A DNA stretch of 64,000 bases from Caryophanales bacterium. Its GTDB lineage: Bacteria > Bacillota_I > Bacilli_A > RF39 > UBA660. Below, piece after piece: positions 32,932 to 40,666 of the stretch. A model generated the notes under the pieces. It was given only the letters and a program-made list of their open reading frames with translations. It did no database searches and had not been told where the DNA came from. The DNA lies in NCBI GenBank assembly GCA_016282155.1, contig JAEEJY010000039.1, forward strand, positions 1 through 64,000, in the 5' to 3' direction. Numbering within the stretch: position 1 is the stretch's first letter; every line of letters begins with the position of its first letter. The position numbers and the translations under genes are program-made.

Positions 32932-33692
32932 TGAAAAAATTAGGTATTGTATTAACAGCACTATTACTTACAGTTACTTTAACAGGATGTAATAAAGTAT
33001 CAAAAGTAAAACAAGCTTATAATAGAATGGTTATAGGTTCAGGAGAAGAAAATATTAAGGGATATACAGCAAAAATAAAATTATTTGGGGTATATAAAAA
33101 TGCTAAAGTAAAAGATGAAGCTACTGTTGATAATTATCGTAATAGCTCATTTAAAGTAGTATTAAAAGATGTTACTTATTATGTAACTCAAGATGGAGAT
33201 TTTAAAGAAGTAAATGGAGAATTTACTAAGATTGAAGAAGAAGTAGTTAGTGAGGCTACTGCTAGTGAAGAAACACAAACTACTGAGGAAGAAGAAAAAG
33301 AAGTATTTGAAATACCATTTACTGAATTAGGAGTATATTTAAATCCACTTAATAAAGTAGATGATAAATTAAAAGTAAAAGGTATTAAAGAAGTATATGA
33401 AAATAATGCTTATACAACATATACTATTCCTGTTAAGAAAGAAGTAGTACCTACATTACTTGCACACACATCTTTAGCTAAAGAAGAAATTGTAAATGAT
33501 ATAACTGCTAAAATATATGTAACAAGAAGTGGGGAAGTAGCTCGTATCGTTTATGATATAGCTTCCGGATTAGTTAATACATATAATTTAGAATTAACTA
33601 TTGAATATTCTAATATTAATAATGTTAAAGAAATCGAAGCTCCAATTGAAATTCCTGAAGAAGAGGAAGAAATAGAAGAAGAACAAAAATAG
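32931..33692 (+). CDS. Lipoprotein of unknown function
   Basis: The 253-residue protein starts with a type II signal peptide (MKKLGIVLTALLLTVTLTGC), the lipobox LTGC placing Cys at residue 20. The body has two beta-rich halves separated by an acidic Glu/Thr linker near 105-125, and ends in a Glu-rich tail. It is probably anchored on the outer face of the membrane. It is the last gene of the deacetylase operon, ending at a bidirectional terminator. No family recognised. Confidence 0.75.
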   Translation: MKKLGIVLTALLLTVTLTGCNKVSKVKQAYNRMVIGSGEENIKGYTAKIKLFGVYKNAKVKDEATVDNYRNSSFKVVLKDVTYYVTQDGDFKEVNGEFTKIEEEVVSEATASEETQTTEEEEKEVFEIPFTELGVYLNPLNKVDDKLKVKGIKEVYENNAYTTYTIPVKKEVVPTLLAHTSLAKEEIVNDITAKIYVTRSGEVARIVYDIASGLVNTYNLELTIEYSNINNVKEIEAPIEIPEEEEEIEEEQK

Positions 33693-33717
33693 AAGAGATT
33701 AAATCTCTTCTATTTTT
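33685..33717. terminator. Bidirectional terminator between lipoprotein and yigZ-like genes
   Basis: AAAAATAGAAGAGA pairs with TCTCTTCTATTTTT; A/T tracts on both sides serve the convergent genes. Confidence 0.88.
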
Positions 33718-34292
33718 ATGTTGTCAATAATATTTATATCATTAGTATTGTTTTCTAAATTACTAATTATTTGATTATATGAATCATTACTAATATCAAA
33801 GGAATAAATAATTTCATTATCAAATGTTTTATTAATTATTTTTACGTCTTTTAAGATATTATCAATATATTTAACTTTATCATAATTAAATTTAATTGTA
33901 AGATTTTTACCATCGATAAGTTTATTTAATTTTACGTTTGCAAGACAACTAGTAACAGCATTAGTATAGGCACGAACAAGTCCACCAGCTCCTAATTTAA
34001 TACCACCAAAGTATCTAACTACAACACATAAGATATTAGTTAATTCGTTGTTTTCTAAAACATTTAAGATTGGCATACCAGCAGTTCCTCCCGGTTCACC
34101 ATCATCATTAAATCTTTTGGTATTGCCAATAATATAACTGTAGCAATAATGTGTAGCATCTTTATAAGTATTTTTAATTTCATCTAAATATTTATTAATA
34201 AAAGCCTCATTATTTACTTTAATAAGTAAACAAATAAATCTTGATTTATTAATAACAATTTCATTTTCTATATTACTATTAATAACAAACAT
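33699..34292 (-). CDS. YigZ/IMPACT family protein
   Basis: The 197-residue protein belongs to the UPF0029/IMPACT family. Signatures are the RFICLL start, DATHYCYSY, DDGEPGGTAGMPILNVLE (about 60-77), VVVRYFGGIKLGAGGL (about 86-101) and RAYTNA. The C-terminal half matches the smaller UPF0029 domain. E. coli YigZ has an RNA/nucleotide-binding fold; its cellular role is unsettled. The ATG at 34292 has SD AGGTGATTTT; upstream residues would run through the promoter. It is a single gene on the minus strand, divergent from the CDF transporter. Confidence 0.9.
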   Translation of the reverse strand: MFVINSNIENEIVINKSRFICLLIKVNNEAFINKYLDEIKNTYKDATHYCYSYIIGNTKRFNDDGEPGGTAGMPILNVLENNELTNILCVVVRYFGGIKLGAGGLVRAYTNAVTSCLANVKLNKLIDGKNLTIKFNYDKVKYIDNILKDVKIINKTFDNEIIYSFDISNDSYNQIISNLENNTNDINIIDNIKIEEI

Positions 34293-34308
34293 AAAATCAC
34301 CTAAAAAA

Positions 34309-34314
34309 ATTATA
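34309..34314 (-). promoter_or_regulatory. -10 element of the yigZ-like gene
   Basis: TATAAT on the minus strand, 17 nt before the ATG. The -35 is not clear. Confidence 0.5.
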
Positions 34315-34342
34315 TAATAAAAAAATATCTTTTTCAAATATA

Positions 34343-34351
34343 TGCTATAAT
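34343..34351 (+). promoter_or_regulatory. Extended -10 promoter for the CDF transporter
   Basis: TGCTATAAT 15 nt before the ATG. Confidence 0.6.
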
Positions 34352-34366
34352 GAAGTTGGTGATAAT

Positions 34367-35233
34367 ATGCGACATAAAGAAGCTAAAATAGCAAGTATTT
34401 TTGGAATATTAGGAAACATATTTTTATTTGTAATAAAAATAATAGTTGGTTTTATTAGTAAGAGCCAAGCTATGATAGCTGATGCTGTTAATAGTGGTTC
34501 TGATGTATTTAATTCATTTATGACACTTGTAGGGAATAAAATTGCCAGTAAGAAAGCAGATAGTGATCATAACTTAGGCCATGGTAAAGCTGAATATATA
34601 TTCTCTATGCTTATCAGTATAACAATGATTTTAGCGGGAGCTAAGATATTATATGAATCATTTATGGCTTTAATAAATGATAATAAATTAATATTCTCAT
34701 ATGTTCTTGTTATTGTATGTATCATAAATATTATTATTAAGTTTGCTTTATATTTATATACTAATTATGTAAGTAAAAAATATAAGAATTTACTAGTAAA
34801 AGCAAATAGTATTGATCATCGTAATGATTGTTTTATAACATTTTCAAATTTATGTGCTATAATATTAACTAAATTTAATGTTAAATATGTTGATGGAATT
34901 GTAGGTATAAGTATTTCTTTATATATTATTATTAGTGGTATTAAGATATTTAAAGAAAGCTATGATGTATTAATGGATAAAGCTATGTCTTTAGAAACTA
35001 AAAAAGAAGTTCTAGAAATAATCAAGAATAATAAAGATATTAAAGGATTTAGACATTTTAATGCAACTCCCGTAGGATATCAATATCAAATATCATTTAC
35101 AATCTTTGTTGATGGTAATATGTCAACATATCAAAGTCATCAAATAGCGGATGACCTAGAAAAAGAAATTATAAGAAAGATAGATGAGGTTTATTTAGTA
35201 GTAATACACGTAAATCCATATGAGGAAAAATAA
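34367..35233 (+). CDS. Cation diffusion facilitator (metal efflux) transporter
   Basis: CDF proteins export divalent metals (Zn, Fe, Mn, Co) by proton antiport. The 288-residue protein has about six membrane helices in the first 200 residues and a cytoplasmic C-terminal domain. Metal-site residues are visible in ADAVNSGSDVFNS (helix II), DSDHNLGHGKAEY and IDHRNDCFITF (helix V). The C-terminal DVLMDKAM is typical. The stop overlaps the next ATG by one base. The metal specificity is unknown. Confidence 0.92.
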   Translation: MRHKEAKIASIFGILGNIFLFVIKIIVGFISKSQAMIADAVNSGSDVFNSFMTLVGNKIASKKADSDHNLGHGKAEYIFSMLISITMILAGAKILYESFMALINDNKLIFSYVLVIVCIINIIIKFALYLYTNYVSKKYKNLLVKANSIDHRNDCFITFSNLCAIILTKFNVKYVDGIVGISISLYIIISGIKIFKESYDVLMDKAMSLETKKEVLEIIKNNKDIKGFRHFNATPVGYQYQISFTIFVDGNMSTYQSHQIADDLEKEIIRKIDEVYLVVIHVNPYEEK

Positions 35234-35601
35234 TGGGAGAGATAGTAGCAATAATAAGTTCTGGAAAAAGAAGTACTATTAAAGCAATCATCGAAGCACT
35301 ATATGAAGGAAATATTGATTTTATAATAGATGATGATGGTATAGAATTTGAAGGATGTAAAGTAAAAGTAATAGATAGAACTAACGAAAAACCAGTAACT
35401 TACGGAATGATAGAAGAACTAAATTTCTCTCTTCCAGAACCAAGAAAATTTGAATTAAGTGATTATATTGAAATTCTACCTACTTGTGAGGATGAATTAA
35501 AATATTCTCCTGAAGTACCTAGAATGAATAAGCAATTAATAAAACAATATAATCATAGAACGAATGATATTTTAAGAAGATATGATAGAAAGCCTAGATA
35601 G
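35233..35601 (+). CDS. Hypothetical protein, 122 residues
   Basis: I do not recognise the family. It is acidic and probably soluble, beginning MGEIVAIISSGKRSTIKAI, with two Cys (EGCKV near 43 and TCEDE near 84) and a basic end (RTNDILRRYDRKPR). Coupling by a one-base overlap to the CDF transporter suggests a linked role, for example metal sensing, but nothing in the sequence proves this. Confidence 0.6.
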   Translation: MGEIVAIISSGKRSTIKAIIEALYEGNIDFIIDDDGIEFEGCKVKVIDRTNEKPVTYGMIEELNFSLPEPRKFELSDYIEILPTCEDELKYSPEVPRMNKQLIKQYNHRTNDILRRYDRKPR

Positions 35602-35611
35602 GCTTTTTCTT
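35588..35611 (+). terminator. Terminator after the CDF operon
   Basis: AAAGCC pairs with GGCTTT around TAGATA, then T residues; it includes the stop codon. Confidence 0.8.
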
Positions 35612-35633
35612 TACTTTAAAAATTAAATAAATA

Positions 35634-35642
35634 TGTTATAAT
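35634..35642 (+). promoter_or_regulatory. Extended -10 promoter for uvrC
   Basis: TGTTATAAT, 24 nt before the ATG. Confidence 0.6.
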
Positions 35643-35666
35643 ATGGGTGCTATAGGTGGTGATTAT

Positions 35667-37448
35667 ATGGATGAAAATATAAGAAAGAAAATATTAGATA
35701 AATTAAAGCTAGTTCCTAATTTACCAGGATCATATCAAATGAAGAATAAAGATAATGTTATTATCTATGTTGGTAAAGCTAAAAACTTACATAAAAGATT
35801 ATCTTCATACTTTAATAGAGAACATACTGGTAAAACAGCTAAACTTGTTAGTGAGATATATGATTTTGAATATATTGTTGTTGAAACAGAAACAGAATCA
35901 CTAGTACTTGAAATTAATTTAATTAAAAAATATGATCCAAAATATAATATTTTACTTCGTGATGATAAGAGTTATCCATATATTGAACTTACTAATGAGA
36001 AAGTTCCTAGACTTAATATAGTTAGAAATATTAATCGTAAGAAGAAAAATCATGCTCGTATGTTTGGACCATATCCAAACGTAACTGCGGCTCGTTATAC
36101 AGTTAATCTTCTTAATAGATTATATCCTTTACCTAAGTGTAAGACATTTGAAAAGAAAACTTGTCTTTACTATCATATAGGTGAATGTCTAGGATATTGT
36201 GAAAAAAATATTGATCCTGAAATTATAAAAAATATGGAAAGTGAAATATTATCTTTCTTACATGGAAATGATGATATTATTAAAAGAAAACTTAAAGAGG
36301 AAATGACTTTAGCTTCTTCGAAACTTGATTTTGAAAAAGCTAAAGAATATAAAGATTTACTTGATTATATTGAAACGACTGAAGCGAAACAAAAAGTTGA
36401 AGTAAACGATCTTAAAGATAGAGATATCTTTGGATATTATGTTGATAAAGGATATTTAAGTATTCAAGTATTCTTTATTAGAGGAGGTAAAATACTTGAA
36501 AGACATTCTAGTATTTATCCTATTGTTGATGATGTTAGTGAAGAATTAACTAGATATATAGCTAACTTCTATAGTAAAGATATTATACCTCCTAAAGAGA
36601 TAATTGTTCCTGACATTATAGATAAAGAATTATTAGGTAAGTATTTAGATATGGAAGTAATAATTCCACTTAAAGGGACTAAGAAGAATTTACTTGATAT
36701 GACTATTATGAATGCTAAGATAAGTTTAGAAAATAAATTTGAATTAATTCATAAAGATGAAGAAAAAACAGTTGAAGCTAATAATAGTTTAAAAGAGTTA
36801 TTAAACTTAGATAAATTAGATCGCATTGAAGTGTTTGATAATGCCCATTTATTTGGTACTTATAATGTATCGGGTATGGTGGTATTTACTGATGGTAAAC
36901 CTAATAAGAATGAATATCGTAAATACAAAATTAGCGTTGATAAGAATGATGATTATGGTACTATGCGTGAAGTAATATATCGTAGATATTTTAGAGTATT
37001 ACTGGATAATTTAGTAAAACCTGATTTAATTATTGTTGATGGGGGACTAGGACAAATTCATGTTGCAGAATCAGTTCTTAATAGTTTAAATTTAGATATT
37101 CCTGTAATTGGTTTAAAGAAAGATAAGCACCATGCAACAGAAGCATTAATCTATAAAGACACAGAATATAATATTAATAAGAAAAGTAATTTATTCTATT
37201 ACTTAGAAAGAATGCAAGATGAGGTACATAATTTTACAATCAATTATCACCGTACATTAAGAAGTAAAGGTTCTTTAGGAAGTATCCTAGATAGTATTAA
37301 TGGAATAGGTGAAAAGAGAAAACATGAACTACTTAAAAAGTACGGATCTGTTAATAAAATAAAAGAAGCTAGTTTAGAAGAATTAAGTAGTATCTTAACG
37401 GAAAAAGTAGCTACTGAATTGGTTGATTATTTAAAAGAAATTAAGTAA
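35667..37448 (+). CDS. uvrC: Excinuclease ABC subunit C
   Basis: UvrC makes both incisions in nucleotide excision repair. The 593-residue protein has the GIY-YIG nuclease (about 12-90: PGSYQMKN and IIYVGKAKNLHKRL), a cysteine cluster region near 145-170, a UVR domain near 200 (KLDFEKAKEYKDLLDYIE), the RNase H-like C-terminal nuclease (VFDNAHLFGT and LIIVDGGLGQIHVA) and a helix-hairpin-helix end (LDSINGIGEKRKHELLKKYG). The ATG at 35667 follows GGTGGTGATT. The last codons (LKEIK-stop) and terminator lie in a 37-bp repeat that recurs at the end of dinD. Confidence 0.96.
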   Translation: MDENIRKKILDKLKLVPNLPGSYQMKNKDNVIIYVGKAKNLHKRLSSYFNREHTGKTAKLVSEIYDFEYIVVETETESLVLEINLIKKYDPKYNILLRDDKSYPYIELTNEKVPRLNIVRNINRKKKNHARMFGPYPNVTAARYTVNLLNRLYPLPKCKTFEKKTCLYYHIGECLGYCEKNIDPEIIKNMESEILSFLHGNDDIIKRKLKEEMTLASSKLDFEKAKEYKDLLDYIETTEAKQKVEVNDLKDRDIFGYYVDKGYLSIQVFFIRGGKILERHSSIYPIVDDVSEELTRYIANFYSKDIIPPKEIIVPDIIDKELLGKYLDMEVIIPLKGTKKNLLDMTIMNAKISLENKFELIHKDEEKTVEANNSLKELLNLDKLDRIEVFDNAHLFGTYNVSGMVVFTDGKPNKNEYRKYKISVDKNDDYGTMREVIYRRYFRVLLDNLVKPDLIIVDGGLGQIHVAESVLNSLNLDIPVIGLKKDKHHATEALIYKDTEYNINKKSNLFYYLERMQDEVHNFTINYHRTLRSKGSLGSILDSINGIGEKRKHELLKKYGSVNKIKEASLEELSSILTEKVATELVDYLKEIK

Positions 37449-37466
37449 AATTAATTTCTTTTTTTT
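37430..37466 (+). repeat. 37-bp direct repeat, copy 1 (uvrC end plus terminator)
   Basis: Identical over 37 bases to 38656-38692. It contains the last codons of uvrC and an intrinsic terminator (AGAAATTAA pairing with TTAATTTCT, then eight T). Together the copies bound a 1.2 kb insert with a broken DUF1016 gene and dinD. Confidence 0.95.
37436..37466 (+). terminator. Terminator after uvrC
   Basis: AGAAATTAA (37436-37444) pairs with TTAATTTCT (37451-37459), then T residues. Confidence 0.85.
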
Positions 37467-37513
37467 GAAGGAAATTAGAAATAAATCGAGTATATATATA
37501 GTAAGGAGGTTTT

Positions 37514-37854
37514 ATGAATTATTATAATAAAATTAAAAACAAATTAATTGAAGATGAAATATACTCGAGAGTAAAAGATTATTCAAAAGAAAACACACGC
37601 TTTTAACATATTATGAGGTTGGTAAATTGTTGTTGGAAGCAGGCAAAAAATATGGTGATGACATAATTGGTAATTATTCAAAAAAATTATCAACTGATGT
37701 TGATAAAAAGTATAATTCAAGAGCTTTGAGAAGGATGAGACAATTATATCAGTTTTTTGAAAAACAAAAACGGTCCCCAGTGGGGACCAAATTATCTTGG
37801 AGTTATTATTCCGAATTATTATCTATTAAGAAGGTTAAGAAAATTAAAATATAG
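37514..37854 (+). pseudogene. Broken DUF1016/YhcG N-terminal domain gene
   Basis: YhcG-type proteins pair a DUF1016 N-terminal DNA-binding domain with a PDDEXK nuclease. Here the first reading frame (SD AAGGAGG, MNYYNKIKNKLIEDEIY...VKDYSKENTRF) stops after 30 residues at 37606. The homologous continuation (LLTYYEVGKLLLEAGKKYG, GNYSKKL, RRMRQLYQFF, KLSWSYYSELLSI) runs in a shifted frame to 37854. The nuclease domain is missing. A 17-nt hairpin lies at 37772-37788 inside the coding region. Frameshift plus truncation indicate a dead gene, though the N-terminal part could still be made. Confidence 0.8.
37772..37788 (+). repeat. Internal hairpin in DUF1016 remnant A
   Basis: GGTCCCC-AGT-GGGGACC, a perfect 7-bp stem with a 3-nt loop and no T-run, just before the codons for KLSW. 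It occupies the same codon register as the hairpin at 61939-61955. Confidence 0.9.
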
Positions 37855-37876
37855 TCATAGAGAGGAAGATGATAGA

Positions 37877-38674
37877 ATGAATGAAATAAAAGACTATACA
37901 GAAAAAATATTCGATAATATTAAACATATTGATGAATTTGGCAATGAATACTGGTGTGCCAGGGAACTAATGATAGTGTTAGAGTACAAAGAATGGAGAA
38001 AATTTAATACTGTAATTAAAAAAGCAATTACTGCATGTAGCGGCAGTGAATATTGTGCTGCAGACCATTTTGCCATTAAAGACAAAATGGTTGGTATTGG
38101 TTCGAATGCAAGTAGAAAAATACAGGATTATAAATTATCTAGATATGCATGTTATTTAATTGTGCAAAATTGCAATCCGAGAATAAAAATTATTGCCCTT
38201 GCTCAAACTTATTTTGCTGTTCAAACAAGAAAGCAAGAATTATTTGAAAAGGAGTATAACGAACTTACAGAAGATGAAAAAAGAGTATATAGAAGAAATC
38301 AAGTTAGAAAAGGGAATAATAGTTTAAATAAGACTGCCGTTAATAGTGGCGTAAAAGACTTAGCAAGATTTCATAATGCTGGGTATAAGGGACTATATAA
38401 TGGTGAAACTGCCGATGATATTTTTAAAAGAAAAGGTCTTCGATATAGAGAAGATATATTAGATAACATGTGTAGTGAGGAACTCGCAGATAATATATTT
38501 AGAATTGCTCAAACAGAAGCCAAATTAAAAAGAGATAATGTAGATAATGAATATACTGCTGATAGTGTGCATTTTGAAGTTGGTAGAGAAGTAAGAAATA
38601 GTATAGAAAGATTAGGTGGTACTATGCCCGAAACATTACCAACGCCATCTAAAAGTTTAAAAGAAATTAAGTAA
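37877..38674 (+). CDS. dinD: DinD-like DNA-damage-inducible protein (BRO-N type)
   Basis: The 265-residue protein matches E. coli DinD along its length: YWCARELMIVLEYKEWRKF near 23-41, KIGSNA-like VGIGSNASRKIQDY near 72, LSRYACYLIVQN near 87, QTYFAVQTRKQE, GLYNGETADDIFKRKGL, FRIAQTEAKLKRD and LGGTMPETLPTP. DinD is SOS-induced and reported to affect RecA filaments. The last codons (KSLKEIK) and terminator lie in the 37-bp repeat shared with uvrC, so its original C-terminus may have been replaced. Base use is somewhat richer in G/C than neighbours. The ATG follows AGAGGAAGATGATAG. No LexA box was identified. Confidence 0.88.
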   Translation: MNEIKDYTEKIFDNIKHIDEFGNEYWCARELMIVLEYKEWRKFNTVIKKAITACSGSEYCAADHFAIKDKMVGIGSNASRKIQDYKLSRYACYLIVQNCNPRIKIIALAQTYFAVQTRKQELFEKEYNELTEDEKRVYRRNQVRKGNNSLNKTAVNSGVKDLARFHNAGYKGLYNGETADDIFKRKGLRYREDILDNMCSEELADNIFRIAQTEAKLKRDNVDNEYTADSVHFEVGREVRNSIERLGGTMPETLPTPSKSLKEIK

Positions 38675-38692
38675 AATTAATTTCTTTTTTTT
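38656..38692 (+). repeat. 37-bp direct repeat, copy 2 (dinD end plus terminator)
   Basis: Identical over 37 bases to 37430-37466. It supplies the last codons and terminator of dinD and marks the right end of the insert. Confidence 0.95.
38662..38692 (+). terminator. Terminator after dinD
   Basis: The same hairpin and eight-T run as after uvrC. Confidence 0.85.
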
Positions 38693-38703
38693 ATTTCTTC
38701 ATA

Positions 38704-38709
38704 TATAAT
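38704..38709 (+). promoter_or_regulatory. -10 element for mutL
   Basis: TATAAT 18 nt before the mutL ATG; no clear -35. Confidence 0.5.
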
Positions 38710-38727
38710 AATGTATAGGTGGTATTT

Positions 38728-40482
38728 ATGAGTAAAATACAAGTAATGGATGAAATACTAGCAAACAAAATAGCGGCTGGTGAGGTAGTTGAGAAGTGCG
38801 CATCCGTAGTTAAAGAATTAGTAGAAAATAGTATCGATGCTGGTAGTACAGATATTAGTGTTGAATTAATCGATGCTGGTACTAAACTAGTACGTGTTGT
38901 AGATAACGGAAAAGGTATGGATAGTGATGATGCTGTAACAGCGTTTTCTCGTCATGCAACAAGTAAGATAATTGATGAAGATGATTTATATCGTATAAGT
39001 ACCTTAGGTTTTAGAGGTGAAGCTTTACCAAGTATAGCTTCTGTTTCAAAAGTAGAACTTAAGACTAGCGAAGGTAAGGTTGGGACTATTGTTAAAATAA
39101 ATGGAGGGAAACTAATTAGTAAAGAAAACGGGGATGCTCGTATAGGAACTATTATTAGTGTTAGTGATTTATTTTATAATACACCAGCTCGTTTAAAACA
39201 TTTAAAGAGTTTATATACTGAACTTGCTAATATAACAGAATACATAAATAAGATTGCTTTAGCTCATCCTGAGATTAAATTTACATTAACAAATAATGGA
39301 AGTTTAATTACTTCTACCGATGGTAGAGGAGAATTACTAAAGACTATTAAAGATATCTATGGTCTTGAGGTAGCCAAAAAAATGTATCAAATAGAGTGTG
39401 CTAATGAAGACTATAAAATAACTGGATACATAAGTTATCCTGAAATTAATAGAGCAAATAGAAATCATATTATAACTATTGTTGACGGAAGAGTAGTTAA
39501 GAATGCTGAATTAAACAGAATAATTAATGACAGCTACCATTCTTATAAACCAGATAATAGATATCCGGTTGTAGTACTTAATATCGAAGTAGATCCATCA
39601 CTAATTGATGTTAATGTGCATCCTACTAAAATGGATATTAAGTTTAGTAAGATGGAATCTTTAACTGATTTAATTAGTTTAAAGATTAAAGAATTATTAG
39701 ATCATAAAACTATAATTCCTAAAGTAGAAAATAAAGTAGTAGAAAAACCTACATACACAGAATTTAAATTAAACTTTGATGATAATAAAGACGAGGATCA
39801 AATCTTATTAATTAATGAAGATTTACAAGTGTGTGATTGCTGTAAAGACGAAGAAATTATTGAAGAAGTTATTAAAGAGGAAAGATTTCCTAAGATGTAT
39901 CTTGTAGGTCTTGTTCATGGAACATTTATTATCTGTGAATCAGAAGATGGTATGTATTTAGTTGATGAACATGCCGCAGAGGAAAGAATTAATTTAGAAA
40001 AAATCGAAGACTATATGAAAGAGAAAAGTAAAGATACAATACCTTTATTAATCCCTCTTACTATTGAATTAACAGGTAGTGAAAGTATAATTCTAAAAGA
40101 ACATATGGATGTATTTAAAGAATTGAATATTGATGTTGAAGAGTTTGGCGTTAACTCAATTATTATTAAATCTCATCCTGTATGGATAAAAAGAGATTAT
40201 GCAGATGTTGTCTTAAGAAGAATTGTGGAAGAAATAATCCGTGAAGAAAAGAATTTTGATATTGATATATTCTTACGTAGTATTATGGCTATGTCTGCTT
40301 GTAAGATGAGTGTTCGTGCTAATACAAATATATCAATGGCAGAAATGGAACAAATTATTAATGATTTAGGTAAATGCCGTAATCCATTTAACTGTGCTCA
40401 CGGTAGACCTACAATAATATTTTATTCTAATTACGAATTATTTAAATTATTTAAAAGAACTGGTTTTGAAATTAAAAACTAG
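38728..40482 (+). CDS. mutL: DNA mismatch repair protein MutL (endonuclease type)
   Basis: MutL couples MutS mismatch recognition to strand incision. The 584-residue protein has GHKL ATPase motifs (VKELVENSIDAGS, VVDNGKGM and LGFRGEALPSIASV) and the linker with NVHPTKMDIKF near 305. The C-terminal dimer domain contains the endonuclease motif VDEHAAEERINLE near 413 and the zinc-site motif CAHGRP near 563. The nuclease motif fits a genome lacking MutH. The ATG at 38728 follows AGGTGGT. A short Cys pair (CDCCKDEE) lies in the linker. It follows the dinD insert. Confidence 0.95.
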   Translation: MSKIQVMDEILANKIAAGEVVEKCASVVKELVENSIDAGSTDISVELIDAGTKLVRVVDNGKGMDSDDAVTAFSRHATSKIIDEDDLYRISTLGFRGEALPSIASVSKVELKTSEGKVGTIVKINGGKLISKENGDARIGTIISVSDLFYNTPARLKHLKSLYTELANITEYINKIALAHPEIKFTLTNNGSLITSTDGRGELLKTIKDIYGLEVAKKMYQIECANEDYKITGYISYPEINRANRNHIITIVDGRVVKNAELNRIINDSYHSYKPDNRYPVVVLNIEVDPSLIDVNVHPTKMDIKFSKMESLTDLISLKIKELLDHKTIIPKVENKVVEKPTYTEFKLNFDDNKDEDQILLINEDLQVCDCCKDEEIIEEVIKEERFPKMYLVGLVHGTFIICESEDGMYLVDEHAAEERINLEKIEDYMKEKSKDTIPLLIPLTIELTGSESIILKEHMDVFKELNIDVEEFGVNSIIIKSHPVWIKRDYADVVLRRIVEEIIREEKNFDIDIFLRSIMAMSACKMSVRANTNISMAEMEQIINDLGKCRNPFNCAHGRPTIIFYSNYELFKLFKRTGFEIKN

Positions 40483-40484
40483 TA

Positions 40485-40513
40485 TAGACAAATATAAATA
40501 TATAGTATATAAT
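40485..40513 (+). promoter_or_regulatory. Promoter for the SAM-I riboswitch and metK
   Basis: TAGACA (40485-40490), a 17-nt spacer and TATAAT (40508-40513). Confidence 0.7.
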
Positions 40514-40520
40514 TTAATTA

Positions 40521-40644
40521 ATCTTATAAAGAGCAATGGAGGGACTAGCCCTATGAAGTTGCACCAACCTATTTAGTTAGGTGGTAATGCTAGATCGATG
40601 AGATAACTTTTTACACTCAAGAAAGTTATCTTGAGTGTTTTTTT
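40521..40644 (+). promoter_or_regulatory. SAM-I (S-box) riboswitch
   Basis: The aptamer core is textbook: GGAGGGACTAGCCCTATGAAG, then ACCAACC, then AGGTGGTAATGCTAG. P1 is formed by ATCTTAT (40521-40527) with ATGAGAT (40598-40604). The expression platform has a terminator ACACTCAAG/CTTGAGTGT (40613-40638) with a T-run. GATAACTTT can instead pair with AAAGTTATC to form an antiterminator. High SAM should stop transcription of metK. Confidence 0.95.
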
Positions 40645-40666
40645 ATAAGATGATAGGAGGTATATT

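Noticed and set aside
37772-37788. Hairpin as an intrinsic terminator
   Set aside because: There is no T-run after either copy (37772 and 61939) and both lie inside the coding region.
37757-37876. Upstream in-frame extension of dinD by 40 residues
   Set aside because: The extension runs through the DUF1016 remnant in another frame and has no SD. The ATG at 37877 has one and matches the DinD N-terminus.
37430-38692. Insert as a prophage or classical insertion sequence
   Set aside because: No transposase, integrase or phage structural gene is present and there are no terminal inverted repeats; only direct repeats and the two genes.
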